Shown here: in pieces, positions 18,390 to 25,098 of the stretch
Layout of the letters: the number at the start of each line of letters is the position of its first letter
Position numbering within the stretch: position 1 is the first letter of the stretch
Made by a program: the position numbers and the translations under genes
The notes under the pieces: generated by a model
Told to the model about the DNA's origin: nothing
Databases searched by the model: none
What the model saw: only the letters and a program-made list of their open reading frames with translations
From: Bacteroidales bacterium
GTDB taxonomy: Bacteria; Bacteroidota; Bacteroidia; Bacteroidales; UBA932
Direction of reading: 5' to 3'
Assembly (NCBI GenBank): GCA_024402135.1
Contig: JAKSJN010000002.1
Coordinates: forward strand, 186,001-250,000
Length of the DNA: 64,000 bases

Positions 18390-18605
18390 TAAGAATGCAG
18401 GAGTATGAGATATGGACGGGCGTAAGCCGATTGATCCGAACGGTGAGACGATGTCAGCCTTGAGTTGGCCGTCGCATCTCTTGCGAGAGACAGCATCAAG
18501 GGAACTGTCTCTTATCGAACTCTTGAGCAGCATGGTTTGCACAGTAAGTTTTCATTCCCTTGGAAAAATGCTGTGGACAGCCCGGTTTTTCCGGGCTGTT
18601 TTTTT
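18390..18605 (+). ncRNA. Possible second structured RNA or long trailer ending in a terminator
   Basis: About 200 bases without a convincing protein carry paired segments such as AGAGACAG/CTGTCTCT (around 18488-18515). They end in a strong intrinsic terminator, ACAGCCCGG/CCGGGCTGT plus six T (18577-18605). It may be a longer read-through product of the tRNA-like RNA or a separate RNA; no promoter is evident between them. An ORF beginning at 18412 runs through the terminator and is probably not translated. Confidence 0.35.
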
Positions 18606-18772
18606 ATTCAACCTCAATTCTGATTCCTGCTTTTTCGTAATAGATGCCCCGGACAAGATATCCAGGTCTTTTTTACTGTCGATAAGATCCTACTGAAATC
18701 ACCTTCAACGAATTCAGTCAGACCATCTCCCTCCGGGCTGAAGACCGCGGATAGTGCGTGGTGATAAAAGCG

Positions 18773-18802
18773 CTGAGCCAAGCGGTTAACCACTTGGCTC
18801 AG
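18773..18802 (-). terminator. Hairpin downstream of the EVE-nuclease gene
   Basis: CTGAGCCAAG and CTTGGCTCAG pair perfectly over ten bases. On the minus strand the stem is followed by CGCTTTTATC. A smaller hairpin, TTGTTCC-GAAA-GGAACAA read on the minus strand, lies nearer the stop at 18845-18862. The stretch 18606-18888 otherwise shows no credible gene. Confidence 0.5.
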
Positions 18803-18888
18803 GATAAGAGTCATCCCCTCACGTTGTTCTAAAAGTACAAAGCTATTGTTCCTTTCGGAACAAAAACTTCTACAGGATAATGAATGAG

Positions 18889-20472
18889 CTACCTTGAAAG
18901 AAGTCGTTTAAGTTCATTATACTTATCTGTGTTTTCCATATCGAACCATGAGAAATGGATTGCTTTAGATTCAGAGAAACTATTTTTGGCATCCCTTTGA
19001 TAGACTAGAATCTGTTTCTTATCACAAAGTACAAGAACCTTCGCATTGCCCCATTTTGCATACGAGCGTCCCTGTACAAAATTTGCATGAAGTTCTCTTT
19101 CATTCTTCATGAATTCCTTTACCTCAATCACGACTTTTGATTCAATATCATCGTTGTTCTCCTTGATATGTAAACAGAAATCAGGGCGCTTATCTACATC
19201 GGCACCTGTTTCTCCTCGTCCTGCATTGAAATGTACTTCTCTTCGATAATCCCTATTTTGATGCCATCCCATTTGCTCAAGAAGAGGCATTAGCAACAAT
19301 TCTGAGACATCGTTCTCATTTGTAATATGCACATCTCCTATTTTATTCGGTTCATATAACGAAGGGAGGGTATTTGTATCGAACCCCTTAGCAGCCAGGA
19401 TGCGCTTAATTTCCTCATAATCCTCACTCGTTACTTCCCAACCACTAACATCTTGAAAGTTTTTACTTACATAATTACCCGTCTTATCACGATTCTTGAA
19501 GTACTCGCTACTCTTGAAGTCATTGAAAGTCACCGACTGATCATTAGGAATAATTATCCTATCGCCAATATATGTATTTGAGTAGTAGTAAAAGAACGGA
19601 TCTACAACACCATCTTCCTGAGCTATCCAAATGGAATTAAGGGCCTTAACTGGAGATTTCTCATAGAATAATAAAATGTCTCCTTTTTTCGTCAACTGAT
19701 TTGCCTGCCAGAACCCATGCTCCATATCTTTCTCGCCATTACCATAGTTTCCAACAAGAATCCAAGCTTGACCAGGGAACTCTGGCATATCTTGATTTTT
19801 TTCATTTATCAGTTCTTCTTTGAGAAGTGGCAGTTCATAATAATAGATAAACGCACATAGCTCAGCTCCTGAATTCAGTTCATTTTCTGATGCGAATTGA
19901 TGAAGGAGTACATTTACCTCAAACCAGTACTCATTTCGAGCAAAATAATCCGACCTATTAGGAATACCAGGCAACTCTATTTCATACTTCTCTGCAAATT
20001 TCTTTAAGTAAATAAATTGCATCGGAAAAAGGTTTGGAATATAGAAGTCCGGGAAATAAGAATACAATGCAGTTGTCAACCAAATATTGTGATGCAATAT
20101 CATTTTAAATGAAGACTGAGGAATTTCAGTGAGCATTTTCCCATACAGATCAACACCCATTGTATCTTCTATAGAAGCAATCATCGCACATACATACAAT
20201 TCGTCATAAGTGCGACTCTCGTCTTCCGTGAAATTCATTGCCTTCATAACATTTGGAACCATGTTGAAGTGGTACCCAATTATACCTTGCATCCAATCTA
20301 AGTCGCCTGCAGAAATATTACTGAAATAATCCGGATTGATTATTTTGGCAACATTAAGTACTTGCGAAGGACTACATGCATCGCTCGCAAGCATTTCAAA
20401 TGTAGAGATAGCATCTCTACCATCATCACTTTTTTTAAAGCGTTCCCAGCTAATTTTTGATATTTTTTTCAT
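18889..20472 (-). CDS. EVE-like plus PD-(D/E)XK nuclease protein, candidate modification-dependent restriction factor
   Basis: I number from the upstream ATG at 20499, although MKKISKISW at 20472 is the likelier start. Residues 1-240 are helical and unrecognised. Residues 243-350 (GQAWILVGNYGNGE, FWQANQLTKKGDILLFY, SIWIAQED) resemble EVE/PUA-like domains that read modified bases. Residues 395-505 match the N-terminal nuclease fold of type I restriction subunits: LLLMPLLEQMGW, RPDF with D440, EVK with E459 and K461, then a helix containing Q476. The combination suggests restriction of modified foreign DNA, which is inference. The gene is visibly AT-richer than the flanking chromosome, a sign of transfer, and it is bracketed by the two tRNA-like RNA copies. 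Confidence 0.75.
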   Translation of the reverse strand: MKKISKISWERFKKSDDGRDAISTFEMLASDACSPSQVLNVAKIINPDYFSNISAGDLDWMQGIIGYHFNMVPNVMKAMNFTEDESRTYDELYVCAMIASIEDTMGVDLYGKMLTEIPQSSFKMILHHNIWLTTALYSYFPDFYIPNLFPMQFIYLKKFAEKYEIELPGIPNRSDYFARNEYWFEVNVLLHQFASENELNSGAELCAFIYYYELPLLKEELINEKNQDMPEFPGQAWILVGNYGNGEKDMEHGFWQANQLTKKGDILLFYEKSPVKALNSIWIAQEDGVVDPFFYYYSNTYIGDRIIIPNDQSVTFNDFKSSEYFKNRDKTGNYVSKNFQDVSGWEVTSEDYEEIKRILAAKGFDTNTLPSLYEPNKIGDVHITNENDVSELLLMPLLEQMGWHQNRDYRREVHFNAGRGETGADVDKRPDFCLHIKENNDDIESKVVIEVKEFMKNERELHANFVQGRSYAKWGNAKVLVLCDKKQILVYQRDAKNSFSESKAIHFSWFDMENTDKYNELKRLLSR

Positions 20473-20605
20473 AAATGATAGTTTTCTAAAAGGATCCACA
20501 TACTATTATCAAGTCAAATTGGATTCTTCAACACATCTAAATATAGTCATAAGAGTTAAATGTACAAAGACAGCTTCATAAGACGGTAATAGACTATTTT
20601 GTGGA

Positions 20606-20788
20606 TTACAATGCCATTTTTCTTTTTGTCAAATGGAATTCTCCGAATTCATCGAGCTTGTACCATCTGTTGGGAAGAATGGACGTACCATCTACAACAC
20701 GAGACACTGCTTTGTTAGGGTACCCTTCATCATCGTACTGAGAATCATGAACCACAACAAAAAACACCTGACCAAAACGAATCGTCAT
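20606..20788 (-). CDS. Small hypothetical protein, doubtful
   Basis: A 60-residue frame starts MTIRFGQVFFVVVHDSQ and ends WYKLDEFGEFHLTKRKMAL. The composition is protein-like and I recognise no family. Against it, the start codon lies in the loop of the terminator hairpin that should end the tRNA-like RNA upstream (20759-20800). The frame extends upstream only through the RNA itself. It may be a real small gene expressed by read-through or a relic. Confidence 0.35.
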   Translation of the reverse strand: MTIRFGQVFFVVVHDSQYDDEGYPNKAVSRVVDGTSILPNRWYKLDEFGEFHLTKRKMAL

Positions 20789-20800
20789 TCCAGTCAGGTG
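20759..20800 (-). terminator. Intrinsic terminator of tRNA-like RNA copy 2
   Basis: On the minus strand CACCTGAC and GTCAGGTG form eight perfect pairs around a 20-base loop and are followed by six T. With the promoter at 20971-21005 this defines a transcript of roughly 205 bases. Confidence 0.65.
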
Positions 20801-20960
20801 GGAAACCGCCCCGGAGGGATTTGAACCCTCAATCTTCTGCCCTTTCGGGAAGACCCGCTTCCATGTTGCGACCATCAAGAGCGGCGTGCAGGCTTCAGTG
20901 GGACTCGAACCCACATCTCCCGGAAATAGCCGGAGTTCTACCAATTGAACTATTCATCCT
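20801..20960 (-). ncRNA. Tandem tRNA-like non-coding RNA, copy 2
   Basis: This minus-strand copy has the same order of elements as copy 1. Unit 1 has a perfect D-arm AGTTC-AATTGGTA-GAACT (20934-20951) and the identical T-arm GTGGG-TTCGAGT-CCCAC (20898-20914). Its middle hairpin has a six-base loop with unrelated loop sequence. Unit 2 has the T-arm GAGGG-TTCAAAT-CCCTC (20814-20830), the conserved CCC-GAAA-GGG hairpin and a closing stem CCGCTCT/GGGGCGG. That closing stem differs from copy 1 at several positions on both sides yet still pairs, so structure is conserved over sequence. The promoter sits immediately upstream. Confidence 0.75.
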
Positions 20961-20970
20961 AAATAATGAT

Positions 20971-21005
20971 GCAAAACTATCCCATAACTCGGCAAGAAAG
21001 CTTCC
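20971..21005 (-). promoter_or_regulatory. Island promoter box 2, upstream of tRNA-like RNA copy 2
   Basis: On the minus strand GGAAGCTTTCTTGCCGAGT is followed by seven bases and the -7 box TAGTTTTGC (20971-20979). Transcription should start near 20966, six bases before the first tRNA-like unit. Confidence 0.75.
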
Positions 21006-21018
21006 GGTAATAAGAGGA

Positions 21019-21225
21019 TTAAAGCTTCTCTGCGTGTATTCTAATACTTTCAGAAAGGTTCAGCAAAACCTCCTTGATTTGCTCCCTGTCTGATTCCGTT
21101 ACAGGATCGACTCCTTCCAATTTATCATAAATCCACTTTGCAGGTTTTCCGAGACAGTTTCTTGCAATTCTCCCCCATGAAACATAAAAAAGTATGTCCT
21201 TCAATTCTTCCTTAAGTGTTTTCAT
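21019..21225 (-). CDS. DUF5053-like small protein
   Basis: The 68-residue protein (MKTLKEELKDILFYVSWGRIAR... ) resembles DUF5053 proteins of Bacteroidota mobile elements, which share the LKEELKDIL...IAR...GKP..W.Y.KL.G pattern. The fold looks like a small helix-turn-helix, so DNA binding is possible; no function is established. Nine more codons are open upstream of the chosen start. It overlaps the end of the next gene by 14 bases, implying a two-gene operon from island promoter box 3. Confidence 0.7.
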   Translation of the reverse strand: MKTLKEELKDILFYVSWGRIARNCLGKPAKWIYDKLEGVDPVTESDREQIKEVLLNLSESIRIHAEKL

Positions 21226-21508
21226 TTCTACTGGTAATATCGGATACATCATAATCTTCTCTAATGAATCTGCTTGTCATTCTTTTCCATGCAAGTCTGC
21301 TGTATCGTTCATGTTTGCAGATACAACAGCTGCATGGCCGTCTGACGCTCTTATACACCTTAAGACATTTCTCATTTCGAAGCATGTTCCAGTCGCGTAT
21401 TGATGAACCTCCAATGCTATCCCATCCACGTGCTGCGTGTAACTTCAGTTGTCTTCTGTAAAGAGCCTGGCGCTTAGTCTCGCGCCATTTCTTGTTTCTT
21501 TGTTCCAT
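21212..21508 (-). CDS. Small basic Cys-rich conserved hypothetical protein
   Basis: This 98-residue, strongly basic protein has IRDWNMLRNEKCLKVYKS followed by RPCSCCICKHERYSR. The CxCCxC cluster suggests a small zinc finger. Similar short proteins with a CSC..C motif are frequent in Bacteroidota genomes, usually unannotated and often near mobile DNA. It precedes the DUF5053-like gene and overlaps it. A leader of about 130 bases separates it from island promoter box 3, and nothing else is seen in that leader. Confidence 0.7.
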   Translation of the reverse strand: MEQRNKKWRETKRQALYRRQLKLHAARGWDSIGGSSIRDWNMLRNEKCLKVYKSVRRPCSCCICKHERYSRLAWKRMTSRFIREDYDVSDITSRNENT

Positions 21509-21646
21509 CGTCTCTCATTAACTGGTCAATAATGATAAACGACTTGAACGTATGCTTTTCAATAGTCAGATAGTTCATATACAAAGTATATATATATTGA
21601 TTGTAAGTGTTGGCAATAGTAACAACCCTTAATCTGGTATGCTGTT

Positions 21647-21681
21647 GCAAATGTATCACGCCACTCGGCAATAAAGCTTCC
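21647..21681 (-). promoter_or_regulatory. Island promoter box 3, upstream of the Cys-rich/DUF5053 pair
   Basis: On the minus strand GGAAGCTTTATTGCCGAGT is followed by seven bases and TACATTTGC (21647-21655), a perfect -7 box. The box differs from copy 2 by one base. Confidence 0.75.
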
Positions 21682-21787
21682 GGCTAAAAAGAAACGCACC
21701 GAGCGACAATTATTCGAACTTGAAAGGTAGTCATTCACGATGCGTTTCAAAAGCCGTTATTCTTGATAAACAGCGTATTATACTCTT

Positions 21788-22279
21788 TTAATCCAGGTCT
21801 TTATCTAGGCAAGGAATCTTGATATCAAGATCCGGATTACTACCATATATCGGAGCCACTATCCGTATATATCCATCAGATGGTGTCTTTAGAAAACTAA
21901 TAATATCTTTTGCCAGCTTTTTATCCTTCCTGTCAGAACAGGAGAAAGCAGAACTTGGCTGATCACTCGGGCATGACATGATAACCTTCATTGACTTGAC
22001 AAGGTTATTATCCGAATCATAGATGCCAACTGTAGCAAGGAATCTCATATACTGACCCTGATAGTTGAATATTCCCTTATATGTATTGAGACGGAATCGT
22101 TCCTCTGTATTATCCCAAAAAACAAACGAACCTGCCAAAGACTTATACATAAAAGATGTGACAGCTTTCTCGCCTAACAGTTCATCTGCTTTCTTGTACG
22201 TGATGCTCCAGCCTGATTGTGCAGATGATGTAAATGTAAATGCAAATAGAAAACAGAGCGTGAGTAATACCTTCTTCAT
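21788..22279 (-). CDS. Secreted protein of unknown function
   Basis: MKKVLLTLCFLFAFTFTSSAQ is a clear signal peptide with cleavage after SAQ. The mature 142 residues are polar and include one pair of cysteines (SCPSD... and FSCSD) about a dozen residues apart, plus a further cysteine near the C-terminus (IPCLDKD). I recognise no family. The beta-rich look and small size would suit a periplasmic or secreted binding protein. It is the only gene downstream of island promoter box 4, with a leader near 70 bases. Confidence 0.75.
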   Translation of the reverse strand: MKKVLLTLCFLFAFTFTSSAQSGWSITYKKADELLGEKAVTSFMYKSLAGSFVFWDNTEERFRLNTYKGIFNYQGQYMRFLATVGIYDSDNNLVKSMKVIMSCPSDQPSSAFSCSDRKDKKLAKDIISFLKTPSDGYIRIVAPIYGSNPDLDIKIPCLDKDLD

Positions 22280-22352
22280 TTCCTTAAATTAATAGACCGT
22301 ACGTATTTGTCCCATACATGATTATTCCCTCTATGTTGAGATCATCCCGGCC

Positions 22353-22387
22353 ACAAAGGTATTTTGCGACTCGGCAATAATGTTTCA
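22353..22387 (-). promoter_or_regulatory. Island promoter box 4, upstream of the secreted protein
   Basis: On the minus strand TGAAACATTATTGCCGAGT is followed by seven bases and TACCTTTGT (22353-22361). The right half TTATTGCCGAGT is identical to the other copies; the left half has drifted. Confidence 0.7.
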
Positions 22388-22445
22388 TTGAAACAGAATC
22401 TCGGGAGAAAATTCCATCTGGAGTGTTATCCATTATACAGGTATC

Positions 22446-22649
22446 CCTGGCAGTGGGCGGAGGTGAAGAGCGCCATCGAGGATTGCGTGAAACGGAACGA
22501 GCGGCAAGCAGGCGTCTCGTGACGGCGTGTGTCTAACGAACGTTAGACGCGTAGCGGCTAAAAGTGAGGAGTTAGCCGTCAAGCCTGCGAGAGCGAAGTG
22601 TAGTAGCAATCCGTGGCCGGCGCTCAGCACCTCGCGACCCGCTGCCAGG
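22446..22649. repeat. 204-bp fold-back (MITE-like or structured RNA) element
   Basis: The ends are imperfect inverted repeats of about 30 bases: CCTGGCAG..GGG..AGGTG..GAGCGCC on the left, and its complement ending GCTGCCAGG on the right. Pairing continues inward in patches (GGATTGC, GCAGGC, TGACGGC/GCCGTCA). The centre holds a perfect palindrome, GTCTAACGAACGTTAGAC (22531-22548). The element is GC-rich against AT-rich flanks. No target duplication is obvious. It fills most of the 395-base gap between two genes. A small transposable fold-back element or a structured RNA are both possible. Confidence 0.5.
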
Positions 22650-22674
22650 ACGTTCAGGAGAATCGAAGCATATC

Positions 22675-23208
22675 CTATTTTGTTTCAGGCCCCAGGCATG
22701 GACCTTCGATAAGGTAGACGATCTCGGCCGTACTGTATTCATGTCCTTCGAATTCGTAGACGATATCGTTGTCAAATTCATCCAGCAGCACAACAATGCG
22801 GGTATCCTTGATATAAAACAAAGCTTGCTCCGCAGGCTTGTCTCCATTTGCTTCCGTCACCAGTCGAAGCGAATCATAAAAGAACGGTTCCAGCCAGAAA
22901 GCCCCGAATTCCCTAGCCGGCTCAGGAAGTTCAGTGTATTTGCCATACTCGACTTCCGTCATCTTATCTACATATCTGACAAACATCTCCGAGTACTCCG
23001 GACGGATTTCATGGCGGATCTCTGTTATGTAGCCGCGGACCGCCTTGTCAAATGATCTCCTGTCAACTACAAGTTCCTGTGTTCTGCCGTATGACATATC
23101 AAGGACACCCAGACAGTTCCCTGGGCATAAATATATAGGATCCGGCCTCATATCCTCATTAGGATAAATGACCTCTTCGTTCCATCTTTTATCTTTTCTG
23201 CTACTCAT
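22675..23208 (-). CDS. Hypothetical cytosolic protein
   Basis: I do not recognise this 177-residue acidic protein. It has no signal peptide or membrane segment. Two stretches, LYLCPGNCLGVLDMSYG-like near residue 30 and TRIVVLLDEFDNDIVYEFEG near residue 140, suggest mixed alpha/beta structure. It follows island promoter box 5 with a leader of only about 15 bases and stands alone, so it is expressed as a single gene. Its shared promoter links it to the tRNA-like RNAs and the WYL regulator. Confidence 0.65.
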   Translation of the reverse strand: MSSRKDKRWNEEVIYPNEDMRPDPIYLCPGNCLGVLDMSYGRTQELVVDRRSFDKAVRGYITEIRHEIRPEYSEMFVRYVDKMTEVEYGKYTELPEPAREFGAFWLEPFFYDSLRLVTEANGDKPAEQALFYIKDTRIVVLLDEFDNDIVYEFEGHEYSTAEIVYLIEGPCLGPETK

Positions 23209-23227
23209 ATCGATTCTCTTTGATGAT

Positions 23228-23262
23228 GCAAAGAAACAGCATCACTCGGCAAGAAAGCTTCC
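23228..23262 (-). promoter_or_regulatory. Island promoter box 5, upstream of the 177-residue protein
   Basis: On the minus strand GGAAGCTTTCTTGCCGAGT, identical to box 2, is followed by seven bases and TTTCTTTGC (23228-23236), a -7 box with one change from consensus. Confidence 0.7.
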
Positions 23263-23274
23263 GCCAAATAATAG

Positions 23275-24234
23275 TTATCCCTCAATGAAGAAGTCGGGAT
23301 TGTACATGCGGTCAAGTTCCTCGGCGATAAGGGACATCTCATATTTGAGGGACTGCGGCTCGAGAACTTCGATATCAAGACCGTTGTACAGAATAGCTCG
23401 ACAAAAGTCCGGCATGACACGCATATGGTATTCATACACTGAATAATCCTCGTGATGCTCGACCTCCTTCTGGCTATGGTGCAGCGGAAGCGTGTCTATC
23501 CAGCCGCGCTGAAAGTCTGGAACCGCAAGAAGAACACGCTCGACTGGCTTGTCGAAATTGGAGTAGATGCCGTAGAAATCGCTGAAATAGGCTTCAGGTG
23601 AGAATCCATCAGGATAGTCGAACGTCTCGCTCATAGTCTCCAGCCCCTTTATCCTGTCAAGGGCAAAGACTCTCATGACTCCATATTGCCTGAACGGAGA
23701 CGGATCGTCGTCCTTCGGCTGAACACCCTCCAACCTTGCGAGCACGTACCAGCGGCGCTGGTGCATCTTCAGGGATAGAGGCGCGATCAGCCTGTCCTCT
23801 CCCCCATCCTCGTTGAATCTCTTGTACTGAATGGTCATAAGACGGTTCTCCTTCATCGCCTCGATGATCTGCTGGAGATAGGTTTCGCTGGATGGAATCG
23901 GTTCGAGGAGGATGCGGTCCTTCATCATGCTGCTGCCCGACACAGCGTCGCTTAGGGCAATGGACTGGAGCAGCCAGTTGGTCGTCGAGTCGTTTCCGAT
24001 CTCGTCCAGATCCGCGACATAATATCTGCTGTAACCGTCTGCCACTATTTCGATGTGCAGTTCGGTCTCGATGGTCTGACGCCAGTTGTAGAATGTCCTG
24101 GGCGACAGCTCTCCCCCGTCGACATTTATCGTTGATCGCCGCCACGCTGCCTGGATCTCGCCGAGAGTCATATGCTTGCCGTCCTTGAGCAGAGTGATGA
24201 TCCACAGATACTGTTTGAATAGAACCCTTGCCAT
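23275..24234 (-). CDS. WYL-domain transcription regulator (first paralogue)
   Basis: The protein has an N-terminal winged-helix region (LFKQYLWIITLL...MTLGEIQAAW...LSPRTFYNWRQTIE). A WYL domain follows (RLMTIQYKRF, LKMHQRRWYVLARLE, YGVMRVFALDRI), then the WCX extension (LHHSQKEVE). WYL regulators bind nucleic-acid or nucleotide signals and often control phage-defence islands. I start at 24234 (MARVLFK), about 10 bases after the predicted transcript start; an open extension of 33 codons upstream is not family-like. Its own promoter carries a diverged copy of the island box, so autoregulation and control of the six units is a fair hypothesis. Confidence 0.88.
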   Translation of the reverse strand: MARVLFKQYLWIITLLKDGKHMTLGEIQAAWRRSTINVDGGELSPRTFYNWRQTIETELHIEIVADGYSRYYVADLDEIGNDSTTNWLLQSIALSDAVSGSSMMKDRILLEPIPSSETYLQQIIEAMKENRLMTIQYKRFNEDGGEDRLIAPLSLKMHQRRWYVLARLEGVQPKDDDPSPFRQYGVMRVFALDRIKGLETMSETFDYPDGFSPEAYFSDFYGIYSNFDKPVERVLLAVPDFQRGWIDTLPLHHSQKEVEHHEDYSVYEYHMRVMPDFCRAILYNGLDIEVLEPQSLKYEMSLIAEELDRMYNPDFFIEG

Positions 24235-24249
24235 TTTCTTCCGTTTTGC

Positions 24250-24284
24250 ACAAAGATACAGTATCGTTCGGAAAAATAATTTCC
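24250..24284 (-). promoter_or_regulatory. Island promoter box 6 (diverged), upstream of the WYL gene
   Basis: On the minus strand GGAAATTATTTTTCCGAAC is followed by seven bases and TATCTTTGT (24250-24258). It keeps GGAA, TT and CCGA of the island box at identical spacing. A further TTATTGCCGGTC lies directly upstream (24285-24300), so two half-preserved boxes stand in tandem. Confidence 0.6.
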
Positions 24285-24314
24285 GACCGGCAATAATCTT
24301 AAACGGGATCATCA

Positions 24315-24349
24315 CAAAAACGCCCGGTTCCATAAAGGTTCCGGGCGTT
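24315..24349 (-). terminator. Terminator of the 24.4-kb lipoprotein gene
   Basis: AACGCCCGG pairs with CCGGGCGTT across a 13-base loop. On the minus strand the stem is followed by TTTTTG, so it ends the lipoprotein gene that stops at 24374. Confidence 0.7.
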
Positions 24350-24373
24350 ATTAATAAGTAGAAGCCTTAGTTT

Positions 24374-24919
24374 TTAATGTAATAAATCGTAGTAGTCCAA
24401 TTCCAGCTTGTCCTCAAGCTTGCAGTGGAGATATCCGTCAACGAGATAGTCTCCCTTGCCGATGCTGAAACCAACCTTATGGAAGTCAAGGATGACGTAG
24501 TCCTCCCCCTTGTCCGCCAAGGTTATCTTTCCGCTGTACTCATCAGTATAATCACGACTGTCACTTGATGCAGGGAGCGAGAACATGACATGACTTGGCT
24601 TCAGGGTTTCTCCAACCTTCATCTTTTCGATATCCTGAAAATAGATGCTGAGGGAGAACATGTTGTAAGACATCTTTCCTCCGCTCCATGCCGACAGCCA
24701 GGACTGAGAAGAGAAGTCAGAAGTCTTGTAGACTGTCACTCTATTGAAAGGAACCGTTTCCTTGACAACTCCTCCATCCTCGCTCTTTACGGAGATCTTT
24801 GTCTTCGCAATCTTTGCTTCATTCTTGAAGAGTTCATCCGGTGAAATGTAGTCCTTGCCGCATGAAACGGTAAGCAATGCGACAGACAATAATACGATTT
24901 GAGCAAGAATCCTTTTCAT
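24374..24919 (-). CDS. Lipoprotein of unknown function
   Basis: Starting at 24919, the protein begins MKRILAQIVLLSVALLTVSC, a lipoprotein signal with lipobox TVSC, so it is anchored in the inner or outer membrane. The mature 160 residues are beta-rich and contain no cysteine pair or known motif. Eleven further codons are open upstream but would spoil the signal. It is divergent from the sigma-barrel gene across about 180 bases, so the two could share regulation. Confidence 0.75.
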   Translation of the reverse strand: MKRILAQIVLLSVALLTVSCGKDYISPDELFKNEAKIAKTKISVKSEDGGVVKETVPFNRVTVYKTSDFSSQSWLSAWSGGKMSYNMFSLSIYFQDIEKMKVGETLKPSHVMFSLPASSDSRDYTDEYSGKITLADKGEDYVILDFHKVGFSIGKGDYLVDGYLHCKLEDKLELDYYDLLH

Positions 24920-25098
24920 GTCAGTAAAGATAACTAAAAAAATGAATTTCAATCAATAGTACCGGATCAATGCGAAATACTGCGTGGCCATAAATTTTTT
25001 TTCGAAAGATTTTCATTTGCAGTTTTTATGTATCTTGCCGACGCAGTCTTTCACTGTTTTTTCGCACTTATTTATCAGCGTAAAAAGATAAACCTGGT

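Noticed and set aside
18412..18696. A 94-codon plus-strand ORF
   Set aside because: It runs through a strong intrinsic terminator (18577-18605) and has no family resemblance, so it is probably chance within a structured region.
18614..18814. A 66-codon minus-strand ORF downstream of the nuclease
   Set aside because: It spans the 18773-18802 hairpin and shows no recognisable features.
20606..20944. The full 112-codon minus-strand ORF
   Set aside because: Its first 52 codons lie across the tRNA-like RNA copy 2. Only the last 60 codons could be a gene, and that is kept at low confidence.
22531..22548. GTCTAACGAACGTTAGAC as an integron attC site
   Set aside because: The half-sites fit the core consensus, but only four bases separate them. 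A real attC needs inner sites and a longer spacer, and no integrase is present.
18104..24284. Reading the repeated GCCGAGT boxes as a CRISPR array or transposon ends
   Set aside because: The copies are hundreds of bases apart, each lies at a fixed distance from a -7 box before a gene, and the spacers are genes, so promoter elements explain them better.
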